The notes: generated by a model from the letters alone, not told the origin. Positions 49,652 to 59,575 are shown, counted from the stretch's first letter. The stretch is DNA of 64,000 bases from HGM04593 sp045654885 (GCA_045654885.1 JAZOOF010000049.1:1-64000); one strand, 5' to 3'. Numbers and translations are program-made.

Positions 49652-51379
49652 TTATCCCAGCTTCTCAATCCACGCGGCAACATCGTTTACCGATGGTACT
49701 GTGTAGCCCAGCTTGAACTTCTTGTTGATGCCGCCAATCTCCATCTGTATCTTCTGTGCATTGCCGCCCTTGAGGTCATTTACAAGGTTGTAGCCTGCCT
49801 TGTGGAGCACGGGAACCCACTCCTCGGGAACACCGATTACGGCAAACGCAGCAGCGTTGTCCTTGGGCACCTTCTTCTCGGGGCGCATCTGTGGGAAGAA
49901 GAGCACCTCCTGGATTGTTGTCTGGCCTGTCATGAGCATTGCAAGACGGTCCATACCGATACCCATACCCGATGTAGGAGGCATACCATACTCAAGCGCA
50001 CGCACGAAGTCCTTGTCGATGAACATTGCCTCGTCGTCGCCCTTCTCGCTCAGGCGCAGCTGCTCCTGGAAACGCTCGGCCTGGTCAATTGGGTCATTGA
50101 GCTCGCTGTATGCGTTGCAAAGCTCCTTACCGTTAACCATAAGCTCGAAACGCTCGGTGAGGTCGGGGTTGTTGCGGTGGCGCTTGCAGAGTGGTGACAT
50201 CTCGATGGGGTAGTCTGTGATGAATGTTGGCTGAATGTAGTTGCCCTCGCAGAACTCGCCGAAAATCTCGTCGATGAGCTTGCCCTTGCCCATTGTCTCG
50301 TCAACCTCCATCTTAAGCTCCTTGCATATTGCAAAAATCTCCTCCTCGCTCTTGCCGTTGAGGTCATAGCCTGTGAACTCCTTGATAGAGTCGAGCATAG
50401 TAACGCGGCGGAATGGTGCCTTGAAGCTAATGGTGTGCTCGCCAACCTGGACGTCGGTTGTGCCGTTCACGTCGAGTGCAATCTTCTCAAGCATCTGCTC
50501 GGTGAAGCACATCATCCAGTTGTAGTCCTTGTACGATACATAAATCTCCATACATGTGAACTCCGGGTTGTGTGTGCGGTCCATACCCTCGTTGCGGAAG
50601 TTCTTGGAGAACTCATATACACCCTCGAAACCACCTACGATAAGGCGCTTGAGGTACAACTCATTTGCGATACGCAAGTAGAGAGGAATATCCAATGCGT
50701 TGTGGTGTGTGATGAACGGACGTGCAGCCGCACCACCGGGGATTGACTGCAATACAGGTGTCTCAACCTCCATATAGCCACGGCTGTTGAAGAACTCGCG
50801 CATTGAGCTGTAAATCTTGTTGCGCTTGATGAATATCTCCTTTACGTCATCGTTCACAACAAGGTCAACGTAACGCTGGCGGTAGCGCAGTTCGGGGTCC
50901 TCGAAACGGTCATATGCAACACCGTCCTTGTACTTTACTATTGGCAATGGACGAATACTCTTTGAAAGGAATGTAATCTCGTGAGCGTGTACAGTGATTT
51001 CGCCTGTCTGTGTGCGGAATACTGTACCCTTGACACCGATGAAGTCACCGATGTCGAGCAGGCGCTTGAAGAGCACGTTGTATGTGTCCTTGTTCTCGCC
51101 CGGGCAGATGTCATCGCGTGTGATGTACACCTGTACGCGGCCTTTAGAGTCCTGCAACTCAATGAATGAAGCCTTACCCATTACACGGCGGCTCATCATG
51201 CGGCCTGCGATGCACACCTTGCGTGGCTCGTCCTCGTCCTTGAATTCGGCTATGATGTCTGTTGAAAAAGCATCTGTAGGGTATTCGGCTGCAGGGTATG
51301 GCTCAATACCCATGTTGCGCAGTTCGGCAAGTGCCTCGCGGCGTACAATCTCCTGTTCGCTAAGTTCTAGAATGTTCAT
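49652..51379 (-). CDS. lysS: Lysine-tRNA ligase, class II
   Basis: A 575-residue class II lysyl-tRNA synthetase: OB-fold anticodon domain (about 55-165), then motif 2 FRNEGMDRTHNPEFTCMEIY and motif 3 GMGIGMDRLAMLMT. About 65 residues follow motif 3 (KVPKDNAAAFAVIGVPEEWV and more), a C-terminal extension with a helix-hairpin-like look that E. coli LysS lacks. First gene of lysS-gpsA. Confidence 0.93.
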   Translation of the reverse strand: MNILELSEQEIVRREALAELRNMGIEPYPAAEYPTDAFSTDIIAEFKDEDEPRKVCIAGRMMSRRVMGKASFIELQDSKGRVQVYITRDDICPGENKDTYNVLFKRLLDIGDFIGVKGTVFRTQTGEITVHAHEITFLSKSIRPLPIVKYKDGVAYDRFEDPELRYRQRYVDLVVNDDVKEIFIKRNKIYSSMREFFNSRGYMEVETPVLQSIPGGAAARPFITHHNALDIPLYLRIANELYLKRLIVGGFEGVYEFSKNFRNEGMDRTHNPEFTCMEIYVSYKDYNWMMCFTEQMLEKIALDVNGTTDVQVGEHTISFKAPFRRVTMLDSIKEFTGYDLNGKSEEEIFAICKELKMEVDETMGKGKLIDEIFGEFCEGNYIQPTFITDYPIEMSPLCKRHRNNPDLTERFELMVNGKELCNAYSELNDPIDQAERFQEQLRLSEKGDDEAMFIDKDFVRALEYGMPPTSGMGIGMDRLAMLMTGQTTIQEVLFFPQMRPEKKVPKDNAAAFAVIGVPEEWVPVLHKAGYNLVNDLKGGNAQKIQMEIGGINKKFKLGYTVPSVNDVAAWIEKLG

Positions 51380-51415
51380 TGTTATATTGTTTTTATATTA
51401 GTTTCTTTTAATGTG

Positions 51416-51454
51416 GTTCTAAGATACTTCACTTCGTTCAGTATGACATTGGGG
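51416..51454. repeat. Single fragment of the 100-bp repeat family
   Basis: CTAAGATACTTCACTTCGTT followed by CAGTATGACATTGGGG matches one arm of the units at 46.5-47.1 kb and the fragment near 11370-11435. Confidence 0.45.
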
Positions 51455-52390
51455 TCATATCAGTTTCTTAAAGTATTCAATTGTGTGTTCCAAGCCTTCG
51501 TCGAGTTTTATGTTGGGCTGCCAACCGCCAAGCATGTGGTTTGCAAGTGAGATATCGGGCTTGCGCTGGCGAGGATCGTCCTGTGGCAGGGGTTCAAATA
51601 TTATCTTCGAATCAGAACCGGTTAACTCAATTACCTTCTGTGCAAGTTCCAGCATTGTGAACTCGCCGGGGTTACCGATGTTCACCGGCCCGGTAAAATC
51701 GTCACCGGTCTCCATCATGCGCACCATGCCCTCGACAAGGTCGTCCACGTACTGGAAACTGCGTGTTTGTTTGCCGTCGCCATAGATGGTGATGTCCTTG
51801 CCTTGTAGTGCCTGTACAATGAAGTTCGACACCACGCGGCCGTCGTTCATGCTCATGCGTGGGCCATAGGTGTTGAATATGCGTATAATCTTTATCTTTA
51901 CGTTGTTCTGGCGGTGATAGTCCATGAACAGAGTCTCGGCACAACGTTTGCCCTCGTCGTAGCAGGAGCGTATGCCAATGGGGTTCACGTTGCCCCAATA
52001 CTCCTCGACCTGCGGGTGGATGTGCGGGTCGCCATAGACTTCGCTTGTCGATGCCTGCAGAATCTTCGCACCTACGCGCTTTGCAAGGCCAAGCATGTTC
52101 ATTGAGCCAATCACACAGGTCTGTATGGTCTTTACAGGGTCGTGCTGGTAGTGTACGGGCGATGCGGGGCAGGCAAGGTTGTATATCTCGTCGACCTCGG
52201 CCGTGTAGGGCTGTGTGATGTCGTGGCGCACAAGCTCAAAGTGGTCGTTGCCAATGAGATGGCGGATGTTGTCCTTGCTGCCCGTGAAGTAGTTGTCGAG
52301 GCAGATGACATCGTTCCCGTCATTCAACAGCCTTTCGCAAAGGTGTGACCCTATGAAGCCGGCTCCTCCTGTTACAAGTATTCGTTTCAT
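51455..52390 (-). CDS. UDP-glucuronate decarboxylase (SDR family)
   Basis: A 311-residue extended SDR with GGAGFIGSHLCERLL, the signature STSEVYGDP, the catalytic pair in SCYDEGKRCAETL and IFNTYGPRM, matching UDP-glucuronate decarboxylases that make UDP-xylose. UDP-glucose or related epimerase activity is less likely because of the CYDEGKR motif. It is 9 bases after a coiled-coil protein gene. A role in surface polysaccharide precursor supply is expected. Confidence 0.87.
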   Translation of the reverse strand: MKRILVTGGAGFIGSHLCERLLNDGNDVICLDNYFTGSKDNIRHLIGNDHFELVRHDITQPYTAEVDEIYNLACPASPVHYQHDPVKTIQTCVIGSMNMLGLAKRVGAKILQASTSEVYGDPHIHPQVEEYWGNVNPIGIRSCYDEGKRCAETLFMDYHRQNNVKIKIIRIFNTYGPRMSMNDGRVVSNFIVQALQGKDITIYGDGKQTRSFQYVDDLVEGMVRMMETGDDFTGPVNIGNPGEFTMLELAQKVIELTGSDSKIIFEPLPQDDPRQRKPDISLANHMLGGWQPNIKLDEGLEHTIEYFKKLI

Positions 52391-52399
52391 ATAAGTATC

Positions 52400-53290
52400 T
52401 TATTCAAAAACGGCATATCCCTCGCCAATCATGTTTCCGTCAACAAAGATGTAGGCAAGGTAACGTCCCTCCTGCAATGTCTCTTCAATGTTCCAGTAGA
52501 AGACGAGTGGCACCTCTTCACCGCCGAACTCAAAATCCCTGTACATAGAGTAGCTTATGTCGCGGTTCTCGTATTTGAATGTGTTGCTGTATCCCTTTGT
52601 CAGCGGCTCGCCGCCGGGCTGCATAATCCTCACATAGGCTCTCTTGTCGCCTGTGCTTGCGGTTATGTTCTTCGAGATGGTGCAGCTCACGCAAATCTGC
52701 TTGGCACGCTTAATGCTTGTAGTCTCTTTGCCGTTGCTGCGCAGCATTGTCACGCTCACATTTGTTGCATCGAGCTGCGATGCAAGGTCTACCTTGTGGC
52801 TCAGCTCCTTCTTCTCCTTTGCCAGTTCGTTCCTCTCCTTTTCGGCCTTCTTCTTGCCGGCGATGAGCTTGCTGTTCTCGTTCTTCAGCTCGGTGTTTTC
52901 GCGGAAGAGTGAATCAATCTGCACCATGTAGTTCTCAAGCACTCCGCGCAGGGTCTTCAATTCCTTCTTCAGGCGCTTGATTTCGGCTGCGTTTGTTGCT
53001 TTTGTGCTCTGCAACTCTTCATACAGCTGCTGTGTGCGCAACTGCTCCTGCTCAAGCTTCACAAGCAGTGAGTCGTTGCTCAGAATCTTCTTCTTCAGCT
53101 CGTCATACTCCATCTGTGCAGCCTGCAGGTCGTTGAGCATCTCCTCCTGTTCAAGGGCAATGAGTTCCTGTATCTCCTCGTGTTGCTTCTCGCTCTCCTT
53201 CAGGTTGTTCCAAATGAGTGCCAGACCGGTTGCCAGGGCGACAACAAGCACGGCAAGAGATATTATTATAATCTTTTTCTTATCCATCAC
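52400..53290 (-). CDS. Membrane-anchored coiled-coil protein
   Basis: A 296-residue protein: N-terminal transmembrane helix (about 5-27), a long coiled coil (about 30-175, with LKKELKTLRGVLENYMVQID and many KE/KK repeats) and a C-terminal beta-rich domain of about 115 residues (ISKNITASTGDKRAYVRIMQ). The topology puts the coil and beta domain outside the cytosol. It is a conserved-looking Bacteroidales protein of unknown role. It lies between valS (12 bases upstream) and the decarboxylase gene. Confidence 0.72.
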   Translation of the reverse strand: MMDKKKIIIISLAVLVVALATGLALIWNNLKESEKQHEEIQELIALEQEEMLNDLQAAQMEYDELKKKILSNDSLLVKLEQEQLRTQQLYEELQSTKATNAAEIKRLKKELKTLRGVLENYMVQIDSLFRENTELKNENSKLIAGKKKAEKERNELAKEKKELSHKVDLASQLDATNVSVTMLRSNGKETTSIKRAKQICVSCTISKNITASTGDKRAYVRIMQPGGEPLTKGYSNTFKYENRDISYSMYRDFEFGGEEVPLVFYWNIEETLQEGRYLAYIFVDGNMIGEGYAVFE

Positions 53291-53302
53291 TTCAACCTGC
53301 GG

Positions 53303-56053
53303 TTACTTTGACAGTTTCTGTATGCTCTCCTTCAGCATTGCAATCTTCTCCATTGCGTCGGACTGCTTCTTGCGCTCAATGGCAATAATCTTCTCGGGAG
53401 CCTTGTTGACGAAGTTGGGGTTGCCAAGCTTAGCCTCAACGCTCTTGAGGAACTTCTCGTGGTATGCGAGCTCCTCCTGCATCTTTGCAATCTCGGCATC
53501 CTTGTCAATGAGTGAGCCCATGGGGATAGCGAACTCTGTTGTGCCCACGCGGAATGACACGGCAGTGTCATCGGGTGTTGCAACGCACTCCAGCGACGAG
53601 AGGTTTGCCATCTTTGTCATCACGCACTCAAGGCCTGCAACGGGCGACTCGCCCACTATCTGCAGTGCCAACGGCTCGCGTGGCGAGAGGTTCTTCTGCT
53701 GGCGTGTAGCACGTACACCGCCAATTACCTCCTTCATTATTGCAATCTTGCCAAGGAATGCCTCGTCGCACTCTGCTGCAAGCTCCTTTGTGCTCTGTAC
53801 CATGATACTCTCGCCATCCTTGCGCTCCTTGATGTTCTGCCACAACTCCTCGGTGATGAATGGCATGAATGGGTGGAGCAGACGCAACAGGCTGTCGAAG
53901 AAGCCTAATGTTGCCTCATATGTGGCTGCATCGATTGGTGAGCCGTATGCAGGTTTAATCATCTCAAGGTACCATGCCGAGAACTCGTCCCAGAAGAGTG
54001 AGTAGACGGTCATCAATGCCTCGTTAAGGCGGTATTTGCCAAAGAGGTCGTCGAGTGACGCTGCTGCCTTTGCAAGTGTCTCGCCAAAGTACTTGATGGC
54101 AAGCTTGCTGCTCTCGGGCTGCTCAATCTCGCTGCTTACGTTCCAGCCCTTTACAAGGCGGAATGCGTTCCATATCTTGTTACAGAAGTTGCGTCCCTGC
54201 TCGCAGAGGCTGTCGTCGAAGAGAATGTCGTTGCCCGCAGGTGCCGATAGCATGATACCCATGCGTACACCGTCGGCACCGTAACGTGCGATGAGTTCAA
54301 GCGGGTCGGGGCTGTTGCCAAGCGACTTGCTCATCTTGCGGCCGAGCTTGTCGCGTACGATACCTGTGAAGTAAACGTTCTTGAACGGCATGTCACCCTC
54401 GTATTCGTAACCGGCCATAATCATACGTGCCACCCAGAAGAAGATGATATCCGGGCCTGTCACCAGGTCGTTTGTGGGGTAGTAGTAGCTTATCTCCTTG
54501 TTGCCCGGGTCAAGAATACCGTTGAACAGCGAGATTGGCCACAACCAAGAGCTGAACCATGTGTCGAGTGCATCCTCGTCGTGGCGGAGCTCCTCGGCAG
54601 TGATGTTCTCATAGCCCGGGATAGCCTTTGCAAGTGCAAGCGCCTCCTCGCGGCTCTCGGCTACAACAAACTGCTCCTCGGCGCCCTCGGCTACGGGCAG
54701 GAAGTATGCAGGGATGCGGTGACCCCACCACAGCTGGCGGCTGATGCACCAGTCCTGTATGTTAGCAAGCCAGTTGTTGTAAGTAGTCTTGTATTTTGTA
54801 GGGTAGAACTTCAGTTTGTCCTCCATTACCGGTGGCAATGCTATGTCGGCAAAGTGCTGCATGCGCAGGAACCACTGCATGCAAAGGCGTGGCTCAACAG
54901 CAGTGTCGGCATTGCGCTCGCTGTAACCCACCTTGTTGTCGTAGTCCTCAATCTTCTCCAGGAGGTCGGCTGCAGCAAGGTCTTTGGCAATCTGTGCGCG
55001 AACCTCCATGCGGTCCTGACCTACGTACATTCCTGCAGCCTCGCTGATGGTGGCATCGGCATTGAAGATGTCTATTGTCTCAAGGTTATGTGTCTTGCCC
55101 AGCATGTAGTCATTGGTGTCGTGTGCAGGGGTAACCTTCAGGCAACCTGTACCGAACTCAATCTCTACATATCGGTCCTCGATAACGGGGATTGAACGAT
55201 TTACCAATGGTACAATCACTCTCTTGCCCTTGAGCCAGCTGTTCTTGGGGTCCTTGGGGTTGATGCACATTGCGGTATCACCCATGATTGTCTCGGGACG
55301 TGTTGTTGCAACAACAGCATAGCGGCGGCCGTTGGCGTCGCGGTGCAGAATCTGGTGCTTCACTGTTGGGTCGAAAGCGTCGGTTGCAGCAAGTGTCACT
55401 GCATCGGCCTCCTCGCCGTCGGTGCAGCCGGCAGCCTCGTCAACATAGTATCTCAGGTAGTAGAGCTTGCTCTTCTCCTCCTTATAGATAACTTCCTCGT
55501 TGCTCAGTGCTGTCTGTGCCTTGGGATCCCAGTTCACCATGCGCAGGCCACGGTAGATGAGTCCCTTGTTGTAGAGGTCGCAGAACACCTTGATTACGCT
55601 CTTGCTGCGAATCTCGTCCATGGTGAACGATGTGCGGTCCCAGTCGCACGATGCGCCGAGCTTGCGCAACTGCTGCAGGATTATGCCGCCGTGCTCGTCG
55701 GTCCACTCCCAAGCGTGCTTCAGGAACTCCTCACGTGTGAGGTCGCTCTTCTTTATGCCCTGGCCGGCGAGTTTCTTCACCACCTTTGCCTCTGTGGCAA
55801 TTGATGCGTGGTCGGTACCCGGTACCCAACATGCGTTCTTGCCGAGCATACGTGCGCGGCGTACAAGGATATCCTGGATGGTGTTGTTGAGCATGTGACC
55901 CATGTGCAACACACCTGTTACGTTTGGTGGTGGGATTACAATTGTGTAAGGCTCTCTCTCATCGGGCTCCGAGTGGAAAAGGTTGTTCTTCAACCAATAC
56001 TCGTACCATTTCTCCTCAACCTCTGCGGGTATGTAAGTGCTTGCTAAGCTCAT
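53303..56053 (-). CDS. valS: Valine-tRNA ligase
   Basis: A 916-residue class I synthetase: PPPNVTGVLHMGHMLN (HIGH motif), GRKMSKSLGNSPDP (KMSKS), an editing domain in the first half, and a C-terminal coiled coil (AEIAKMQEELAYHEKFLKSV). A -7 box TAACTTTG lies about 50 bases upstream on the minus strand. Confidence 0.94.
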   Translation of the reverse strand: MSLASTYIPAEVEEKWYEYWLKNNLFHSEPDEREPYTIVIPPPNVTGVLHMGHMLNNTIQDILVRRARMLGKNACWVPGTDHASIATEAKVVKKLAGQGIKKSDLTREEFLKHAWEWTDEHGGIILQQLRKLGASCDWDRTSFTMDEIRSKSVIKVFCDLYNKGLIYRGLRMVNWDPKAQTALSNEEVIYKEEKSKLYYLRYYVDEAAGCTDGEEADAVTLAATDAFDPTVKHQILHRDANGRRYAVVATTRPETIMGDTAMCINPKDPKNSWLKGKRVIVPLVNRSIPVIEDRYVEIEFGTGCLKVTPAHDTNDYMLGKTHNLETIDIFNADATISEAAGMYVGQDRMEVRAQIAKDLAAADLLEKIEDYDNKVGYSERNADTAVEPRLCMQWFLRMQHFADIALPPVMEDKLKFYPTKYKTTYNNWLANIQDWCISRQLWWGHRIPAYFLPVAEGAEEQFVVAESREEALALAKAIPGYENITAEELRHDEDALDTWFSSWLWPISLFNGILDPGNKEISYYYPTNDLVTGPDIIFFWVARMIMAGYEYEGDMPFKNVYFTGIVRDKLGRKMSKSLGNSPDPLELIARYGADGVRMGIMLSAPAGNDILFDDSLCEQGRNFCNKIWNAFRLVKGWNVSSEIEQPESSKLAIKYFGETLAKAAASLDDLFGKYRLNEALMTVYSLFWDEFSAWYLEMIKPAYGSPIDAATYEATLGFFDSLLRLLHPFMPFITEELWQNIKERKDGESIMVQSTKELAAECDEAFLGKIAIMKEVIGGVRATRQQKNLSPREPLALQIVGESPVAGLECVMTKMANLSSLECVATPDDTAVSFRVGTTEFAIPMGSLIDKDAEIAKMQEELAYHEKFLKSVEAKLGNPNFVNKAPEKIIAIERKKQSDAMEKIAMLKESIQKLSK

Positions 56054-56103
56054 AGTATTTTGAATTTTATATTTTTATTCCAAATTAAATGTTTTCTAAA
56101 TTG

Positions 56104-56111
56104 CAAAGTTA
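56104..56111 (-). promoter_or_regulatory. -7 box upstream of valS
   Basis: On the minus strand TAACTTTG followed by C fits TAnnTTTG, 50 bases before the valS start. No clear -33 box. Confidence 0.4.
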
Positions 56112-56216
56112 ACTCTTATTATTAAAATATTCATCTTTACAAAGCAAAAAAATCACTAAATCGCCATTTGTTGGTGCAAAATATCCGCGATGGTTTCTAA
56201 ATTCGTTGTTTTGTCT

Positions 56217-56224
56217 TATTTTTG
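56217..56224 (+). promoter_or_regulatory. -7 box upstream of mazG
   Basis: TATTTTTG fits TAnnTTTG, 20 bases before the ATG at 56245. A TTTC lies 19 bases further upstream. Confidence 0.4.
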
Positions 56225-56244
56225 TATCATTAACGAATATTACC

Positions 56245-57030
56245 ATGCATAGTAGAGAAGAGATTTTGGAGGCTTTCGGACGTTTTCTGGATGTCCTTGA
56301 CGAGTTGCGCGAGAAGTGTCCGTGGGACAGGAAACAGACAAACAGCAGCCTGCGCCCGAATACAATAGAGGAGTGTTTTGAACTGTCCGATGCCCTTGTG
56401 GCCGATGACACGCAGAATATATGCAAGGAGCTTGGCGATGTGCTGCTGCACGTTGCCTTCTATGCCAAGATTGCGCGTGAGAAACAGCAGTTCGACATGA
56501 AGGATGTGTGTGACCGTCTGTGCGATAAACTTATCTACCGTCACCCGCATGTCTTTGGCGATGCCGTTGCCGAGACTGCCGGCGAGGTGTGCAAGAACTG
56601 GGAGCAGCTGAAGATGACCGAAAAGGATGGCAACAAGACTATCCTCAGTGGAGTGCCCGTCTCAATGCCATCGCTCATAAAGGCCTATCGCATGCAGGAG
56701 AAAGCAGCAAATGTAGGTTTCGATTGGGCAAAGAAAGAGGAAGTGTGGGCAAAGGTAAAGGAGGAAATTGCCGAAATTGAGCAGGAGATGCAGCGTGACG
56801 ATGCCGTGAACATGGAAAAGGAGTTCGGCGACCTGCTGTTCAGTCTTGTGAATGCGTCGCGTCTCTATGGCATTAACCCCGACAACGCTCTTGAACAGAC
56901 AAACAACAAGTTCCGTCGCCGTTTCAACTATGTCGAGGAACATACAATAGGTCAAGGTCGCAACTTGCGCGACATGTCGCTCGATGAGATGGATTCCCTT
57001 TGGGACGAGGCAAAGAAACAGGGACTGTAG
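56245..57030 (+). CDS. mazG: Nucleoside triphosphate pyrophosphohydrolase MazG
   Basis: A 261-residue protein from MHSREEILEAF (56245); the frame begins upstream at 56206 but that part covers the promoter. The tandem MazG domains hold the metal motif EECFELSDAL and KELGDVLLHVAFYAKIA, and a second set EFGDLLFSLVNASRLYG. It hydrolyses NTPs and dNTPs, house-cleaning non-canonical ones. Confidence 0.9.
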   Translation: MHSREEILEAFGRFLDVLDELREKCPWDRKQTNSSLRPNTIEECFELSDALVADDTQNICKELGDVLLHVAFYAKIAREKQQFDMKDVCDRLCDKLIYRHPHVFGDAVAETAGEVCKNWEQLKMTEKDGNKTILSGVPVSMPSLIKAYRMQEKAANVGFDWAKKEEVWAKVKEEIAEIEQEMQRDDAVNMEKEFGDLLFSLVNASRLYGINPDNALEQTNNKFRRRFNYVEEHTIGQGRNLRDMSLDEMDSLWDEAKKQGL

Positions 57031-57064
57031 TTTCTGTTTCTGCCCTTTTGACAATTCGGCAATA

Positions 57065-57107
57065 AGACGAGAAGAGGTTCACGGGACTCGTGAACCTCTT
57101 CTCGTCT
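57065..57107. terminator. Bidirectional terminator
   Basis: A perfect 19-bp stem (AGACGAGAAGAGGTTCACG and complement) with loop GGACT lies between the convergent mazG and Spy-like genes. Confidence 0.75.
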
Positions 57108-57111
57108 TGTC

Positions 57112-57585
57112 TTATTCGCTTTTCTTTCCTTTGTGGGCATTGTTCCTATGCTCTGTCATCTTTTTCATCAGGTCGCGCTGGAACATGCCCTCGGCATGCT
57201 GCACACGGCGCAACTTGCAAGGCGGGAGCACATCAAGGTATTTATCTGTATATTCTCTTTCAAGCTTTGCAATCTCAATCTTGGTGTCGGCCATCTTGTA
57301 TACAAAGTCGCGGCACTCCTCCTCGGTCATCTTCTCACCTCGCTGTTTCCTGAAATCCTTGCGTGCATTACGCTCAAGCTCGAATTTCTTCTTCTGCAAC
57401 TCAAAGAAAAGGGGGAAGAATGCTTCGGCCTCCTCGGGTGTCAATCCCGCTTTTTCTGTTATGTATGTCTTCTGCTTTGTCTGGAACTCCTCGGGTGAGA
57501 AGTGTGGTCTTTTCTTCTGCTGTTCCTGGGCACTTGCCGTCAATGCAAGGAACATGAGCAATGATGCAAAAAATATCTTTTTCAT
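57112..57585 (-). CDS. Periplasmic Spy/CpxP-like protein
   Basis: A 157-residue secreted protein with a signal peptide ending TASAQ, then a charged, helical body (TEKAGLTPEEAEAFFPLFFE, ELQKKKFELERNARKDFRKQ) like the Spy/CpxP-type chaperone-like family of Bacteroidota. It is third in the sigma/anti-sigma operon, which suggests an envelope-stress output. Confidence 0.65.
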   Translation of the reverse strand: MKKIFFASLLMFLALTASAQEQQKKRPHFSPEEFQTKQKTYITEKAGLTPEEAEAFFPLFFELQKKKFELERNARKDFRKQRGEKMTEEECRDFVYKMADTKIEIAKLEREYTDKYLDVLPPCKLRRVQHAEGMFQRDLMKKMTEHRNNAHKGKKSE

Positions 57586-57603
57586 ATTGTTTATGGTTGG
57601 TTT

Positions 57604-57954
57604 TTATTCAAAATCGCTCTCTGTCAAATAGCAATAGAACGTGTACTCGTCAATAGTATAACTGTTGAGTATGTTGTCAATGTAATCGTTGTCGGCATAG
57701 GCATTGTCGCTTGTAGTGCTGTCGCCGGTAACCTTGTGCCACGGTGCAATCAGGTTGGCTGTGATACCGAAGATTATTGCAACGGCAGCGGCATAACCAA
57801 TTATGTGACTGAACCTGCCAATCACATGGCTCTTGCGGCGATGTTCATTGGCGGGCTTGCCTGCTGTCGCATCAATTATCTTGCCGTTCAGTTGCTCAAA
57901 GTACCCTTCGGGTACAGTGAACAACTCTTTCTTTCTTTTATCGGGTTTCTCCAT
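57604..57954 (-). CDS. Small membrane protein, probable anti-sigma factor
   Basis: A 116-residue protein with a basic cytosolic N-terminal half (FTVPEGYFEQLNGKI is a typical Bacteroidota anti-sigma or sigma-linked start), one transmembrane helix (about 50-68) and a short acidic outer tail. It sits directly between the ECF sigma gene (43 bases upstream) and the Spy-like gene (18 bases downstream). The anti-sigma role is inferred from position and topology; no zinc motif is present. Confidence 0.65.
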   Translation of the reverse strand: MEKPDKRKKELFTVPEGYFEQLNGKIIDATAGKPANEHRRKSHVIGRFSHIIGYAAAVAIIFGITANLIAPWHKVTGDSTTSDNAYADNDYIDNILNSYTIDEYTFYCYLTESDFE

Positions 57955-57997
57955 AATTCAGTTCCTTAACTATAAGACGCAAACTTTTGTCTTTGGT

Positions 57998-58552
57998 TTA
58001 ATCGGCTTTGCTTAAATATTCCTCAATTTTCTTCACTGCTATGTGATACGATGCCTTCAATGCACCCACGCTGGTGTCAAGTATGGCCGAAATCTCCTCG
58101 TATTTCATCTCCTCATAATATTTCATGTTGAATACAAGACGTTGTTTCTGGGGCAGCCGGGCAATGGCCTCCTGCAGCATCGCATCGGCTCTGTCGCCGT
58201 TGAAGAATATGTCGCTCTCCAGTTGCTCGGCAATGGCTCCCTCGGGTGTGTCCAACGAAATCAGCGTTCCCCGGTTCCTGTTCAGAAAAGTGAGAGTCTC
58301 GTTTATTGCAATGCGGTATAGCCATGTCGAAATCCTCGATTTTCCCTGGAACGTGCCTATGTTCATCCATGCCTTTATAAACGTGTTCTGCACAATGTCG
58401 TCGGCATCGTCGTGCGCCAGTACCATGCGTCTGATGTGCCGGTAAATCTCCTCGCTGTACTCCTTTACAATGGCAGAGAATGCCGCAGCCCTAAGGTTTT
58501 CGTCCTTGAGCTGTGCTACTATTCTCTCTTCATTGTATTCCTTGCCTGGCAC
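57998..58552 (-). CDS. ECF RNA polymerase sigma factor
   Basis: A 184-residue ECF sigma factor: region 2 DDADDIVQNTFIKAWMNIGT and STWLYRIAINETLTFLNRNR; region 4 RLPQKQRLVFNMKYYEEMKY and ISAILDTSVGALKASYHIAV. It heads a three-gene unit with the anti-sigma-like and Spy-like genes and is a more typical ECF protein than the one at 33.6 kb. Confidence 0.9.
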   Translation of the reverse strand: MPGKEYNEERIVAQLKDENLRAAAFSAIVKEYSEEIYRHIRRMVLAHDDADDIVQNTFIKAWMNIGTFQGKSRISTWLYRIAINETLTFLNRNRGTLISLDTPEGAIAEQLESDIFFNGDRADAMLQEAIARLPQKQRLVFNMKYYEEMKYEEISAILDTSVGALKASYHIAVKKIEEYLSKAD

Positions 58553-58660
58553 TGTATAGTATGTTTTTCTTTTGACTGAAAAAATGTCCGAAGGTTTAGA
58601 TGCTGTTTGAACTTCCTTCGAAAATAAGTTTACATTGTGTACTGAAATTTGAACAGTCTC

Positions 58661-59575
58661 TTAATCTATGCAGAATGTGTCGCCCTCGTTGACGGCTGTT
58701 GTTTCAGGGAAAATCTCCCGTGCCTCCTCCTGCAGCGTATCGGGGGTATCGTAGCGCGATGAGTAGTGCCCGATGAGCAGTCTCTTTGCCCCGGCATCCT
58801 TTGCAACCTGCGCAGCCTGTCGTGCCGTGCTGTGCATGGTCTGTGCGGCACGTTCCTTTTCGCTGTCGGCAAATGTGGCTTCGTGATAAAGCAGGTCTAC
58901 ATCTTTCAGCTGCATGCTGTTGTCGCAGGGGGCGGTGTCGCTGCAGTAGGCATAGCTGCGTGAGCGGTCGGCATCCTTTGTTAGCCTGCTGTTGGGGATT
59001 GTCTCGCCATCCGGGGTGGTATAGTCTGCACCCTCCTTTATTGCCTGGCGCATGTAGGTGGGTATATTGTAGAAATTTACCATATCACCTATAAGGTGAC
59101 GCTGCTTTGGTTTTTCGCGGAACAGGAAACCGCAGCATGGCATGCGGTGCTTCAGCGGAATGGTCTCCACTGTTATTGTGTTGTCCTCGAAGATTATCTG
59201 CTGCCTTGCCGCGTCTATGCTATGGAAAAAGAGCGGGTAGTTCATGCCCTTGCAGAAGAAGTCTATCTGCGGCTTCATCACCTCTTCGAGATTATGGTCG
59301 GCATATATATGCAGTGGGGCAGTGCGCCCAAGCAGTGCGAATGTCGATATCAGGCCAATGAGCCCGAAACAGTGGTCGCCGTGCAGGTGCGAAATGAAGA
59401 TGTGGTTTATGAACGAGAAGTGTATGTGCTGTCTGCGAAGTTGCAGCTGTGTGCCTTCGCCGCAGTCAATCATGAACTGCTTGTTCCCAATTTTCACAAC
59501 CTGTGCCGTGGCATTGTGTCTTGTTGTGGGTAATGCAGAACCACAACCTAAAATGTGTATCTCAAATGGTTCCAT
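58661..59575 (-). CDS. rnz: Ribonuclease Z
   Basis: A 304-residue metallo-beta-lactamase-fold enzyme that matures tRNA 3' ends. The metal motif is SHLHGDHCFGL, and LYHEATFADSEKERAAQTMH and LLIGHYSSRYD complete the RNase Z signature. Divergent neighbours and normal length. Confidence 0.92.
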   Translation of the reverse strand: MEPFEIHILGCGSALPTTRHNATAQVVKIGNKQFMIDCGEGTQLQLRRQHIHFSFINHIFISHLHGDHCFGLIGLISTFALLGRTAPLHIYADHNLEEVMKPQIDFFCKGMNYPLFFHSIDAARQQIIFEDNTITVETIPLKHRMPCCGFLFREKPKQRHLIGDMVNFYNIPTYMRQAIKEGADYTTPDGETIPNSRLTKDADRSRSYAYCSDTAPCDNSMQLKDVDLLYHEATFADSEKERAAQTMHSTARQAAQVAKDAGAKRLLIGHYSSRYDTPDTLQEEAREIFPETTAVNEGDTFCID

